64,000 nt of DNA from Myxococcales bacterium (GTDB lineage Bacteria > Myxococcota_A > Polyangia > Haliangiales > Haliangiaceae), in NCBI GenBank assembly GCA_016717005.1, contig JADJUF010000007.1:254001-318000 (forward strand). The letters are read 5' to 3'. Below, in pieces: positions 7,784-26,263 of the stretch. The first letter of the stretch is position 1, and every line of letters starts with the position of its first letter. Both the position numbers and the translations under genes were made by a program. Under the pieces are notes generated by a model. It ran no database searches, had not been told where the DNA came from, and worked only from the letters and a program-made list of their open reading frames with translations.

Positions 7784-9078
7784 CGCGCCTCCAGTTCCTG
7801 ATTGAGTGGGAGGAGGCGCCGGGGGTCCGGTCGCCGGTCGTCGCCGCGACCTGGGCGCGCCTCGAGATTCGTCTCGATGGGCGCCCGATCACCCAGTTCT
7901 GGAGTGAGTCAGCGAACGCGGTTCGCACGGGTGTCTACGGTTCGATCTTCCCGCTCGCGCGGTGGCTGACGACGAATTGGTGGCACCTGACGAGCGAGGG
8001 CCTCCCGACGCTAGAAGTGATGCGCGGCGGCCGCCGCGCGCCCGCGCGCGCCCGCGCTTGGGTGGGGCGCCACTGCTTCGTGTACGCGCGGGATGGGATG
8101 GCCTACCCCGACCTCTCGTTCTACCGGGAGGACGAAGATCGCGTCGGCGTCCGCTGGGTCGCCGATCCGTCGACGGTCACGACGGCGGGGAGGTTCCTCG
8201 GCGACGGCGTCGCTCAACTCAATCGGCGCGATGTCGAAGTCGCACTCGCCAGCGTGATCGAGAGCGTGATCGAGCGCACGACGGCCATCGAGCACGAGGA
8301 CCTGACCGAGTTGCGCAGCGACTGGCGGGCGATCGGCTCTGCCGATGGCGATGAGCGCACGCTATGCGAGCGCCTTGCGACCCTCGGACAGGACCCGTAC
8401 GCCCCAGATCTCGATGAGCATGTCGAGTTCCTCCTCGCGAACCCCATCGATCTCACCGAACCCGTCTTGCGCGACGTCCTTGCGGCGACCGACGCCACGC
8501 GACTTGGAGGCGCGCTCGCGGCCGCGCACACCCTGGTCGCGCGACTGCCACTCGCGACGCGCAGCCATCACCCGCCGTTTGACCCGGTCTACGACGCACG
8601 CCCCTACGTCGCCGGATATCGCCGCGCTGACGCGTTTCGCCGACAGTTCGCGATCGACCCGACGCAACCGCTGCGCGATCTCGACGCCGCCATCGAGCGC
8701 GCGATTGGCGTGATCGATCAGCAGTGGGTCTCCATCGACGAGACTGGCATCGAGGGCGCGATCCAGCGCAACGGCACCTGCGCGATCGCTGCGGCCGGCC
8801 GGGCGGTCCCCTCGTCGCGACGATTCCTGCTGGCCCGAGCGCTGCACCACTGGACCTGCGTGACAACGGAGCACTCGTCTCGACGACTGTTGACCCGGGC
8901 GACCGACTGGCAACAAGCGGCGTCGCGTGCGTTCGCGGCGGAGCTGCTCGCGCCAGCGGCAGCCCTGACCGCGAGGATGCGCGATCACGGCGCATGGGAC
9001 CTGATCGAACTCGCCGACGAGTTCCAGGTCAACCCGATGGTCATTGCGCGCCAGATCGAAAATCACGGACTTGGGTAA
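7780..9078 (+). CDS. Large protein with degenerate ImmA/IrrE-like C-terminal domain
   Basis: A 432-residue protein starting in an ATGA overlap with the preceding gene. Residues 1-150 form an aromatic-rich domain (TGVYGSIFPLARW, TNWWHLTSEG, GRHCFVYARDG) that I cannot name. The middle is helical. The C-terminal 90 residues follow the ImmA/IrrE (COG2856) layout: RRFLLARALHHW where active members read RFTLAHELGH, then SRAFAAELLAPAAAL, then a helix IELADEFQVNPMVIARQIE. The first His and the Glu of HExxH are replaced by Arg and Ala, so zinc proteolysis is probably lost while the fold is kept. Active relatives cleave repressors in phage and stress switches. Codon use is atypical for the window. Confidence 0.7.
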   Translation: MTRLQFLIEWEEAPGVRSPVVAATWARLEIRLDGRPITQFWSESANAVRTGVYGSIFPLARWLTTNWWHLTSEGLPTLEVMRGGRRAPARARAWVGRHCFVYARDGMAYPDLSFYREDEDRVGVRWVADPSTVTTAGRFLGDGVAQLNRRDVEVALASVIESVIERTTAIEHEDLTELRSDWRAIGSADGDERTLCERLATLGQDPYAPDLDEHVEFLLANPIDLTEPVLRDVLAATDATRLGGALAAAHTLVARLPLATRSHHPPFDPVYDARPYVAGYRRADAFRRQFAIDPTQPLRDLDAAIERAIGVIDQQWVSIDETGIEGAIQRNGTCAIAAAGRAVPSSRRFLLARALHHWTCVTTEHSSRRLLTRATDWQQAASRAFAAELLAPAAALTARMRDHGAWDLIELADEFQVNPMVIARQIENHGLG

Positions 9079-9218
9079 GGCTGCGCGAGATCCTCCGATG
9101 TTGTGGCCGGCCGGAAGGACGCCCGGCGGACTCGCCGGCATGACGGCTCCGTGGATCGACGACCGCGTCCCGCGCTGAGATCCCGTAGGCCGGCGCGTCC
9201 TCGCCGCGCGCCCGGCGC
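9079..9218. other. Non-coding stretch between the two-gene unit and a pseudogene
   Basis: No gene is supported here. Together with the adjoining remnant it makes about 570 bases without an intact gene before macA. Confidence 0.4.
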
Positions 9219-9460
9219 TCACGCCCGCTGCGGCGGCGCAGCCATCGCGAAGCCGCCGGCGAGCGCGCTGGTCGCGAGTTGCTGCTCGAGGATCGCGACC
9301 TCGGCCTCGGCCTGGGCGAGCTGATACCAGGTCACCGCGAGATCTGCGGACACGGTGATCGCGGCGGCCTGGAGACCGAGCGCCGAGGTCCGGGCGCTGG
9401 CGGCGGCGCCGTCGCGGGCGGCGCCGATGCCGCTCCGCAGCGCGCTGCGGAACCTGCAGC
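9219..9460 (-). pseudogene. Remnant of a TolC/NodT-family outer-membrane efflux protein
   Basis: About 78 residues of minus-strand frame read like the coiled helical barrel of NodT-type outer-membrane channels: AARDGAAASA, then LAVTWYQLAQAEAEVAIL and EQQLATS, ending in a stop at 9219. Upstream the frame turns to non-homologous Arg/Gly-rich sequence, and no signal peptide or remaining domains are present, so this is a decayed fragment. It lies just before, but in opposite orientation to, the macA gene whose pump would normally need such a channel. Recognition is by eye only. Confidence 0.5.
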
Positions 9461-9647
9461 GACGGCCGCGGACGCCCGCGGGATCCCGCGATCCCGATCG
9501 CGAGCCGGCGTGGCAGCCGCGGACCTCGACTGCGGTTCCGGCCGGTCCGCCGCAGCCTGCGGCACCGCAGGATCTGCAGATCGACCCCGCAAGCACGCGA
9601 CATCGCGGCGCGACGCGCTGGGCCCGACGGTTGCACTACCAGCGGCC

Positions 9648-11039
9648 ATGAAGCCCATGTCCTCGACGCCGGCGCCGCTGCGCATCGCGCGCCGGATCGC
9701 CCCGATCCTCGCCGTCGTCGCCGTCGTGGTCGGCGGGTCGCTCGCGTGGCACCACTACCGCAACCAGCCCGCCACGGTCACCTACACCACGACCGCGGTC
9801 GAGCGCGGCGCCGTGCGCCAGCTCGTGACCGCCTCGGGCACCTTGTCGCCGGTGCTGCGCTCGACGGTCGGCAGCCAGGTGTCGGGTCGCATCACCGAGA
9901 TCCTCGTCGACTTCAACGACCACGTGACGCGCGGCCAGGTGCTGGCGCGCCTCGACAAGCAGCTGCTCCAGGGCCAGGTCGCGCAGGCCCGGGCCCGCCT
10001 GGCGTCGGCGCGCGCTGAGCTGACCCGCGCGCAGGTCACCGCGGCCAGCGCCAAGGTGACCTACGACCGCGCCGCCGGCCTGATCTCGTCCGGCGCGATC
10101 GCCGCCGCCGACGTCGACGCCGCCAAGGCCGCGCGCGACACCGCCGCCGCGTCGATCGTCGCCGCCAAGGCCAGCATCGTCGAGGCGCAGGCGTCGCTGG
10201 CCGCCGCCCAGGTCAACCTCGAGTACACGACGATCACCGCGCCGATCGACGGCGTGATCATCTCGCGCTCGGTCGACGCCGGCCAGACCGTCGCCGCCTC
10301 GCTGCAGGCGCCCGAGCTGTTCGTGATCGCCGGCGACCTCGCCAAGATGGAGCTGCACGCCGCGGTCGCCGAGGCCGACGTCGGCCAGCTCGCCGACGGC
10401 ATGACCGTCGAGCTCGCGTTCGACGCCTACCCCGAGCGCACCTTCGTCGGCGCGGTCCGGCAGGTCCGCAACCAGGCGACCACGACCTCGAACGTCGTCA
10501 CCTACGACGCGGTCGTCGCGGTCGACAACGCCGACGGCGCGCTCCGCCCGGGCATGACCGCGACCGCGACGTTCGTGGTCGCGTCGAGCGACGGCCTCGT
10601 GGTCGCGGCCAAGGCGCTCAAGTACCGCCCCGCCGGCGCCCCGCCGCCGCCCGGCCGCGCCCGCAGCTCCGAGGGCCGGCGCCCCGCCGACACAAGGCCC
10701 GCCGCCGACACGCCCGCCGCCGACACGCCCGCCACCGACACGCCCGCCACCGACACGCCCGCCACCGACACGCCCGCCACCGACAAGCCCGCCACCGACC
10801 GGCCGCGTACGCCGCGGGCCGCGGTCTGGGTGCTGCGCGCCGGCGTGCCGGTCCGGGTCCCGGTCACCGCCGGCCTCACCGACGGCACCACCACCGTCGT
10901 CACCGGCCCTGACCTGAAGGACGGCGACCTCGTGATCACCGCCGACTCGTCGAGCAGGTCGGGCGCGGCCAGCGCGCGCGGCGCCAGCGCCCGCGGCGGC
11001 GCCGGCGGTCGACGCGGCGCCCCGCCCCCGCTGCTCTGA
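9648..11039 (+). CDS. macA: MacA-like periplasmic adaptor (membrane fusion protein)
   Basis: A 463-residue adaptor; ATG at 9648 begins a basic N-terminus and one membrane helix (about 12-32). The sequence then follows the HlyD/MacA plan. A lipoyl half (VTASGTLSP, GSQVSGRITEILVDFND) is followed by a long helical hairpin (about 95-190), the second lipoyl half (YTTITAPIDGVIISRSVDAG) and a beta-barrel (FDAYPERTFVGAV). It should link an inner-membrane ABC pump to an outer-membrane channel. Near residue 350-385 a Thr/Pro/Asp-rich low-complexity insert is encoded by a 15-bp tandem repeat and precedes the last membrane-proximal strands. Gene order with the next two genes supports a MacAB-type exporter. 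Confidence 0.88.
   Translation: MKPMSSTPAPLRIARRIAPILAVVAVVVGGSLAWHHYRNQPATVTYTTTAVERGAVRQLVTASGTLSPVLRSTVGSQVSGRITEILVDFNDHVTRGQVLARLDKQLLQGQVAQARARLASARAELTRAQVTAASAKVTYDRAAGLISSGAIAAADVDAAKAARDTAAASIVAAKASIVEAQASLAAAQVNLEYTTITAPIDGVIISRSVDAGQTVAASLQAPELFVIAGDLAKMELHAAVAEADVGQLADGMTVELAFDAYPERTFVGAVRQVRNQATTTSNVVTYDAVVAVDNADGALRPGMTATATFVVASSDGLVVAAKALKYRPAGAPPPPGRARSSEGRRPADTRPAADTPAADTPATDTPATDTPATDTPATDKPATDRPRTPRAAVWVLRAGVPVRVPVTAGLTDGTTTVVTGPDLKDGDLVITADSSSRSGAASARGASARGGAGGRRGAPPPLL
10694..10800 (+). repeat. 15-bp tandem repeat inside macA
   Basis: About seven units of the form CGCCCGCCACCGACA encode repeated Ala-Thr/Ala-Asp-Thr-Pro. Single-base differences separate early units (GCCGAC) from later ones (ACCGAC). 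Because the unit is a multiple of three, copy-number change would keep the frame. Confidence 0.85.
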
Positions 11040-11063
11040 CCCACCGCCCACCAGGAGCCCACC

Positions 11064-11806
<743 letters not shown>

Positions 11807-11810
<4 letters not shown>

Positions 11811-13027
11811 ACCTCTGGCGCACCACCCTGGTCGCGCTGTCGGCGCTCGGCCGCACCAAGGCGCGCTCGCTGCTCACCGTCCTCGGCGTGATCATCGGCG
11901 TCGGCGCCGTCATCGCGATGGTCTCGATCGGCGAGGGCGCCAAGGCCCGGGTCGCCGCCCAGTTCGAGGCGATGGGCACCAGCACGCTGGTCGTCACCTC
12001 GGGCGCGTCCACCGCCGGCGGCGCGCGCGGCGGGGCCGGCTCGCAGCCGACCCTGACCTGGACCGATCTCGACGCGATCCGGGCGCTGCCCGAGGTCGGC
12101 GCCGCCGCGCCCCAGCTGCGCGGCAACGGCCAGCTGCTCGCCGACGGCAGCAACTGGCAGGCGCCGATCACCGCGACCACGTCGGCCTGGTTCACGGTCC
12201 GCGCCTGGGCCGCCGCGCGCGGCGAGCTGCTGAGCCCGGCCGACGACGCCGGCGCGCGCAAGGTCGCCGTCATCGGCAAGACCGTCGCGACCAACCTGTT
12301 CGGCGACGACGACCCGATCGGCCAGACCATGCGGATCGATCGCACCCCGTTCATCGTGATCGGCGTGCTCGAGGCCAAGGGCACGTCGGCGATGGGCCAG
12401 GACAGCGACGACGTCGTCGTCATCCCGGCCAGGACCTTCCTGTCGAAGGTGTCGGGCGGCAACGCGCGGTTCCTGTCGGGTCAGGTGATCGTGATGGCGG
12501 CGTCGCCGGACACCGCCGGCGCCAAGCTCGCGATCGAGGAGCTCCTGCGCGAGCGGCACAAGCGCCGCGCCGGCGAGCCCGACGACGTCTCGGTGCGCGA
12601 CCTGAGCGAGATCGCGAAGGCGCAGGCCGCGAGCGCGAGCACGATCACGTCGCTCCTGGCCGGCGTCGCGCTGGTGTCGCTCCTGGTCGGCGGCATCGGG
12701 ATCATGAACATCATGCTGGTCAGCGTCACCGAGCGGACCCGCGAGATCGGCCTGCGCATGGCGATCGGCGCCAAGCCCCACCACGTCCGGCGCCAGTTCC
12801 TGATCGAGGCGGTCGTGCTGTCGCTCGCCGGCGGGGTGCTCGGCATCGGCTTCGGCTTCGCGGCCGGCGAGTACATGGCGGCCAGCTTCGGCTTCCCGCT
12901 GCTGGTCCGCCCCGACGTCGTGATCATGTCGGTCGCGGTGTCGGCCGGCGTCGGCGTGCTGTTCGGGTTCTACCCGGCCCACCGGGCGTCGCGGCTCGAT
13001 CCGATCGTCGCGCTGCGGCACGAGTGA
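11807..13027 (+). CDS. MacB-like ABC transporter permease
   Basis: A 406-residue FtsX/MacB-type permease. An N-terminal amphipathic and membrane helix (residues 20-45, LLTVLGVIIGVGAVIAMVSIG) is followed by a periplasmic domain of about 220 residues. Three C-terminal membrane helices include GGIGIMNIMLVSVTERTREIGLRMAIGA, the family hallmark, quoted here only as a region near residues 300-325. It couples ATP hydrolysis to mechanical transfer through the MacA-like adaptor. Substrates of the family include macrolides, peptides and lipoproteins; none can be deduced here. It is the last gene of the plus-strand run. Confidence 0.9.
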
Positions 13028-13058
13028 GCGCGGGCCGGGGCGACGCGCGCGCCCGCGG
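13028..13058. terminator. Possible bidirectional hairpin between convergent genes
   Basis: CGCGGGC (13029-13035) can pair with GCCCGCG (13051-13057) between the permease stop and the stop of the minus-strand lipoprotein. There is no T-run, so terminator function is tentative. Confidence 0.3.
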
Positions 13059-13439
13059 TCAGAGCGGCTTGCCGATCTGCGCGCAGACCGTCTTGGCCTT
13101 CTCGGCGTCGCCGTAGTACCGGTTGATCCCCTCCATGCCCTGGCCCTGCATCTGGACGCAGGAGAAGACGACGCCGTCGGTCGGGCACGCGCCCTCGAGG
13201 AAGATCTGGCCCTCGGCCGAGCACCGGGCCTTGGCCTCCTGGGCGGTCCAGGTCGAGCCGGTGTACTCGAGGCAGACCTTGAGCTCGCCGGTGGTCGCGC
13301 GCTGATCGCACGCGGCGATGACCTTGCCGGCCTTGGGCACGGTGGCGCCGCCGCCGCCGCCGCCGGACTCTTCCTTCTTCTTGCCGCAGGCCAGCGCGAG
13401 CGGGGCCACGAGCATGACAACGAGGATGCGATGGTTCAT
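13059..13439 (-). CDS. Small lipoprotein of unknown function
   Basis: A 126-residue protein with a signal peptide (MNHRILVVMLVAPLALAC) whose lipobox LALAC puts the lipidated cysteine at 18. A lysine-glutamate-glycine linker follows. The mature part has seven cysteines, probably forming disulfides in the periplasm or at the surface. The segment CLEYTGSTWTAQEAKARC is the most structured-looking. No family is recognised. It is monocistronic and convergent with the permease gene. Confidence 0.75.
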   Translation of the reverse strand: MNHRILVVMLVAPLALACGKKKEESGGGGGGATVPKAGKVIAACDQRATTGELKVCLEYTGSTWTAQEAKARCSAEGQIFLEGACPTDGVVFSCVQMQGQGMEGINRYYGDAEKAKTVCAQIGKPL

Positions 13440-13661
13440 CGGGCCATCGTCACCGGCCTGCGGCGCGATGTCGCGGCCCCGGGGGTGGATTTTCGATGGC
13501 GACCGATCAGCCGCGTCGTCCGCGTCCACCGGCGGTGACGGCGATCCGCCGCCAAACAGGACCCGCGCCCGGCGCGGTCGACGCGCAGCGACGATGGCCC
13601 TGCGGCCGGTTCCGCGCCGCGGCGCTGGCCGACCCGGCGCCGCCGCGGGCACCATGCCGGC

Positions 13662-14444
<783 letters not shown>

Positions 14445-14592
14445 CGCTCACCCTGGGCCTGGAGGGCGGCTGCACGAGCCCGGCGGCGCGCCGGGCGGCG
14501 ACCTCGGCCGCGGGCCGGCCGCCGCGGTGCCGGCGCGCGAACGGCTCGACTTTCGGCGAGGGCCGCGGGACCATCGTCGCGGGGGGCATCCG

Positions 14593-15304
14593 ATGACCTG
14601 CTTCGTCCTGGTGCACGGCGCGTTCCACGGAGGCTGGGTCTGGGGGCGGGTCGCGGCGCGCCTCCGCGCCGCCGGCCACGAGGTCCTGACCCCGACGCTC
14701 ACCGGCTGCGGCGATCGCCACCACCTGCTCACCCGCGAGCTCGGGCTCGAGGACCACGTCCGCGATCTGGTCGCGACGCTCGAGCACGAGGACGTCCGCG
14801 CCGCGGTCGTGGTCGCGCACAGCTACGGCGGCACGGTCGCGACCGCCGCGGCCGCGCGCGTGCCCGACCGGCTCGCGCGGCTGGTCTACCTCGACGCCCA
14901 GGCGCCGGTCGACGGCCAGAGCGCGAGCGGCGCCATGGCCGAGGGCACCAGCGCCGGGCTCGCGGCGCTCACCGACGACACCTGGCTGCTGCCGCCGCTG
15001 CCGCTCGCGGCCGTGGGCGTGGTCGAGCCCGCCGACGTCGCCTGGGTCACGCCGCGCCGGCACCCGCACCCGATGCGCACGCTGCTCGAGCCGGTCCTGC
15101 TCGGCGCCGGCGTGGTCGACCGGATCGAGCGCGCCTACATCGAGTGCACGCAGCACGCCGCGCTGGCCGCGCTGTTCGGCGTCGACCCGCTGCGCCCGTT
15201 CGCCGAGCGGGCCCAGCGCGAGGGCTGGCGCCATAGCCGGCTCGACGCGCCCCACGACGTCATGGTCACCGCGCCCGCCGCCGCCGCCGCCGCGATCCTG
15301 GCCC

Positions 15305-15312
<8 letters not shown>
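14593..15312 (+). CDS. Alpha/beta hydrolase
   Basis: A 239-residue hydrolase. HGAFHGGWVW near residue 8 provides the oxyanion-hole loop. The nucleophile elbow is AHSYGG with Ser77, and a likely catalytic His lies in DAPHDVMV near 222. The pattern resembles plant-type methyl esterases and EstC-like esterases. The substrate is a small ester or similar bond and is not identifiable. Its stop lies 8 nt inside the following histidine kinase gene, so the two are co-transcribed. Confidence 0.87.
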
Positions 15313-16801
<1,489 letters not shown>

Positions 16802-16897
16802 CCCCAGGCCGGGGTGGTGGGCGGATCGCTCGAGCCCAGGTTTCGTGATCGCCCCGCCCTTGCCTGTTTCGTATGGGTGGTTACATCTGGAGTCGCC

Positions 16898-19510
<2,613 letters not shown>

Positions 19511-19523
19511 GCCGGACGCACCC

Positions 19524-20360
<837 letters not shown>

Positions 20361-20450
20361 CCCGCCGACACCTGATTGACACCCGCTCCCGCCACGACAG
20401 GCCCGGCATCTCGGGCTAAGGTCCAAGGACTCACGTCCGCTCGAGGAACC

Positions 20451-22937
<2,487 letters not shown>

Positions 22938-22945
22938 GCGCGGCG

Positions 22946-24292
22946 ATGGCGTGGTGGCCCTGGGGCCGGCCGCTCGACGCCGCCGGCGTCGCGCGGCTCG
23001 CGGCGAAGCTCGGCCAGGCCCACGACCCCGAGCGGGCCTGGGCGCTGGCCGAGCCGCTGCGCGCGGCGATCGCTCACCCCGACGTGGCGCTGGCGCTCGC
23101 CGACAACCTCAGCGCGTTCGGGCCCGAGCGCGGCCTCGAGCTCGCGCGCGTCCTCTTGGCCCAGCACGGCGACCGACCGACCGTCCTGGCGGCGCTCGGC
23201 CGCGCGAGCGACGCGCTCGTCGATCTCGACGACCTCAACCGGCCGCCGCCGACCGACCCCTGGTTCGCCGAGGTCGTCGACCGCCTCGGGCGCGCGGTCG
23301 AGGCGACCACGGGCGACCTGCACCTGGAGCTCCTGCGGGCCCTGGCCGCCGCCGCGACCACGCTCGGCCGCGCTGGCGACGTGACCGCGGAGCGCGCGCA
23401 CCGGGCGATCGCCACGCGCGCTCCGGACCTCGCCTCGATCCACTACAACCACGGGCTGTTCTTCAAGACCCGGGGCCGGTGGGCCGAGGGCCAGGCCGCC
23501 AACCAGCGCGCGCTCGACCTGCGCGAGGACGACGACGAGGCGACCTGGTGGAACCTGGGCCTGTGCGCCACCGGCGCCGGCGACGGCGCCACCGCCCTCG
23601 CCGCGTGGTCGCACCTCGGGCAGAAGGTCGCGCTCGGTCGCTTCGACCTGCCCGAGGGCAGCTACCGGATGGCCAAGGTCCGCCTGGCCCAGCGCCCGCT
23701 GGCGGAGCGCGGCCCCGACGCCGACGATCCGGGTCGCGGAGAGAACGGCTGGGTCGAGCGGCTGAGCGGCGGCCACGGCATCCTCCGCGTCGCGGTGTTC
23801 GCCGACGACCTCGGCCTCGAGTACGGCGACGTGGTCATGTTCGACGGCGCGCCGGTCGGGTACCACGGCGACGAGCCGCTGTTCCCGCACCTCGCGACGC
23901 TCCGGCGGCAGCGGTATCAGGTGTGGCGGTTCGCCGGCACCCAGGCGACGCCGCGGCAGCTGCGCGACCTGTCCGCGGACCTGCCCGAGGACACGATCGT
24001 CTACCCGCACACCGAGCAGGTGCGGATCCTGTGCGGCGCGTGCGCGCGCGGGCGCGGCGGCGACGGTCACGACCACACCGCCGAGGAGCGCCACCACGTC
24101 GTGCGCGGCAAGGTGTGCGCGCCGCCGCACCTCGCCCCCGCCGACGTGCTCGCGGCGCTCGACGCCGCGATCGCCGCGTCGCCGGGCGCCCAGCTGTACG
24201 CGCCGGCGCTGTCCGCCGCCGCTGGCGACGACGCCCGGGCCGACGTCGACCAGCGCCGCTACGCCATGCTCACGACCGACGCCGACGCCTGA
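22946..24292 (+). CDS. TPR-repeat protein of unknown function
   Basis: A 448-residue protein starting 8 bp after lon, probably in the same transcript. Residues 60-240 are helical with tetratricopeptide spacing (IHYNHGLFFKTRGRWAEGQAAN, region near 165-190; TWWNLGLCATGAGDGATALAAW near 200-220). The C-terminal half is a different, beta-containing domain with LCGACARG and clustered histidines (HDHTAEERHH) near 360-385 that may bind a metal. No signal peptide. A protein-interaction role next to Lon is possible but unproven. Confidence 0.75.
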   Translation: MAWWPWGRPLDAAGVARLAAKLGQAHDPERAWALAEPLRAAIAHPDVALALADNLSAFGPERGLELARVLLAQHGDRPTVLAALGRASDALVDLDDLNRPPPTDPWFAEVVDRLGRAVEATTGDLHLELLRALAAAATTLGRAGDVTAERAHRAIATRAPDLASIHYNHGLFFKTRGRWAEGQAANQRALDLREDDDEATWWNLGLCATGAGDGATALAAWSHLGQKVALGRFDLPEGSYRMAKVRLAQRPLAERGPDADDPGRGENGWVERLSGGHGILRVAVFADDLGLEYGDVVMFDGAPVGYHGDEPLFPHLATLRRQRYQVWRFAGTQATPRQLRDLSADLPEDTIVYPHTEQVRILCGACARGRGGDGHDHTAEERHHVVRGKVCAPPHLAPADVLAALDAAIAASPGAQLYAPALSAAAGDDARADVDQRRYAMLTTDADA

Positions 24293-24527
24293 CCGCGAGC
24301 GCGCGGCGCGCACTGGTCCACCACCTTGACCCCGTCGCCGGGTGGTGACCGCGCCCGCGTCCGCTGGGTGCGCCAGGTGGACGGCGATCATCGCCGAGCC
24401 CGTCCGCGTCGCGCTCCGCCGCTCGCCCTCGCCCCGCTGGGCCCGATCTGCTTCCACGCCGCGTAAGCCTACCGTCCCCGCGCCGCCGACGCTATCGCCG
24501 ACCCTCGGCCGCGCCGCGACCGTCCGC

Positions 24528-25456
24528 TCACCCCAGCTGGGCCACGAGCCGCTCGCTCTCGGCCCAGAGGCGGGCCGCCAGCGCCGGGTCCTCGCCGAGC
24601 GCGCTCGGCCTGGCGACGTTGCAGTTGCGGAAGTAGGCGCCCGACACGCCGGCGACCGCCGGGTGGCACGCGACGTAGCACTGCGTCGCCGCGCCCTGCG
24701 CGATCGACTTGAGCAGCACCGGGGACACGACGCCCCAGAGCGCGCCGACGGCCGCGCCCATGCTCCCGGGTCAGGTTGGTCGCGATGACACCGGGATGGA
24801 TCGCGTTGGCCGTGCGTCCGGAGCCGCCGAGGCGCCGCGCGCGCTCCTTGGCGAAGAGCAGGTTGGCGAGCTTCGAGCGGCCGCAGGCGCCCCACGGGGG
24901 TGTAGCCGCGCTCGCCGGCGAGGTTGTCGGAAGTCGATGCCCGCGCGCGGCGCCCTCGGCGGTGCGCGGTGCTCGACACCACGACCACCCGCCCGTCAGG
25001 GGCCAGCTGGTCGAGCAGGCCGGTGATCAGCATGAAGTGGCCACGAGGTGGTTGGTCAGGAACTGGCGCTCGAGCCCGTGCCGGACCGTCAGCGTGGGCA
25101 GCGCCATGATCCCGGCGTTGGCGATGATCCCCGCCAGCGCACCGCCGTCGCGCCGCACCGCCTCGACGCAGGCGCGCACGCTCGCGGGCTCCGACAGCTC
25201 GCACGCGACCGGCACCGCCCCGGGCGCGCAGGCCCGCGATCGCGGCCCGGGCCTTGTCGACGGTCCGGGCCGCCGCGAGCACGCGCGCGCCCGCAGGTGG
25301 AGCACCCGCAGCGTCTCGAGCCCGATGCCCGGAGGTGGCGCCGGTCAGCAGGAAGGTCTTGCCCGCCAGGTCGCGGCCGGCCGTGACCTGCTCGGCGGTA
25401 GAGGCGGCGCCGAAGCCGCTGCGGCCTCGAGGTGTCAGCGAGGCGATGAGACCCAT
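24528..25456 (-). pseudogene. Short-chain dehydrogenase/reductase, broken by several frameshifts
   Basis: Read across three frames, this makes a complete SDR of about 305 residues. It starts at 25456 (MGLIASLTP) with the nucleotide motif TGATSG, then continues VLAAARTVDKARAAIAGL, then in another frame PVACELSEPASVRACVEAV and IIANAGIMALP. It returns to the first frame for LAPDGRVVVVSSTAHR and ends in a third frame at 24528 (SGAYFRNCNV). I count at least five shifts. The family is NAD(P)H-dependent; it is close to retinol-dehydrogenase-like SDRs. Because flanking genes are broken in the same way, sequencing error is as likely as decay. Confidence 0.7.
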
Positions 25457-25496
25457 GCGCTGGTCTAGCAGACCCGGTCCGGCTCCGCCGCAGGCG

Positions 25497-26081
25497 CTAC
25501 CAGCCCGACGGGCCGAGCTCGGCCCAGGTCGGCAGCGGCTCGGTCATGAGCAGCTGGCGCCCCGCGCGCGCCAGGATCCGCGCGAGCAGGTCGCCGATGG
25601 GCGAGTGGTGGTAGTCGTCGAACTCGGCGGGCGAGCGCCAGAAGCGCGGGGATCACCAGCTCCTCCTCGAGCGCGAAGGTGCGCGTCGAGCAGCCGGTCG
25701 TGGTCGCGCAACGCCGCGCCCAGCGCCGCGCGGGCCGCCTCGTGCCCTGCGTCGCGCGCGCTGCGACGACGTGGCAGCGGTCGAAGCAGGCGCGCACCTC
25801 CCGCTCGGCCTCGTGGAGCGCCGCGTGGCCCCGCTCGGCAGGTCGCGTGTCGACGCACGCGCGCCGCGCGAGGAAGGGTAGAGCTTGTTATCTCTCGTAG
25901 GCCTCGTGGCTGCATCGCGCTCATCCACGGAGAAAGAGCTGTTCCGGCGATGGCCGTGTCGGCGGGGGCGCCGCGAGCGCCGCGACCTCTCGGCTCACGC
26001 GCGCCGAAAGCTCTCGTGCGAGCCCAGCAACAGCACCTGCGACGGGAAGTGCGGGTGCGACGACCACTCGGCGCGCGCCAC
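25497..26081 (-). pseudogene. Hemerythrin-like HHE protein, frameshifted
   Basis: Pieces in different frames join into one HHE-type helical protein. HPHFPSQVLLLGSHESFRR comes near the probable GTG start at 26081, then VSREVAALAAP. Later come REVRACFDRCHVV, ALRDHDRLLDAHL, FALEEELVIPALLALA and finally EFDDYHHSPIGDLLARIL with PTWAELGPSGW before a stop at 25497. The His-x-Glu helices fit a di-iron or hemerythrin-like bundle. At least four indels interrupt it. Whether these are real mutations or assembly errors cannot be decided here. Confidence 0.5.
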
Positions 26082-26263
26082 GTGGGGGCATGCAGCTCAT
26101 CAGATCGGAGACCGTAAACCGAGTTCGGGCCACGCAACCGCGGCGCAGCGGCCGGGTCTCACACGGTCAGACGAGCGGTCGCGCGGCGCGGCCGGAACGG
26201 CTGCGTCAGCCGATGCGCCGGACCGGGCCCGACCGCGGTGGTCGCCGCGCCCCGCGTTTGCGC
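26082..26263. other. Short gap, possibly the end of the LamG-like gene
   Basis: In one minus-strand frame the LamG-like protein could continue to a stop at 26100 after a frameshift, but the sequence beyond about 26270 no longer looks like its fold. Nothing else is supported. Confidence 0.3.

Noticed and set aside
16860..16887. TTGCCT-N16-TACATC promoter before clpB
   Set aside because: Predicted transcript start would fall at or after the GGAG ribosome-binding site; matches are weak. No sigma-32 or CIRCE element either.
20376..20422. TTGACA and TAAGGT before lon as one promoter
   Set aside because: The boxes are 35 bp apart, double the workable spacing.
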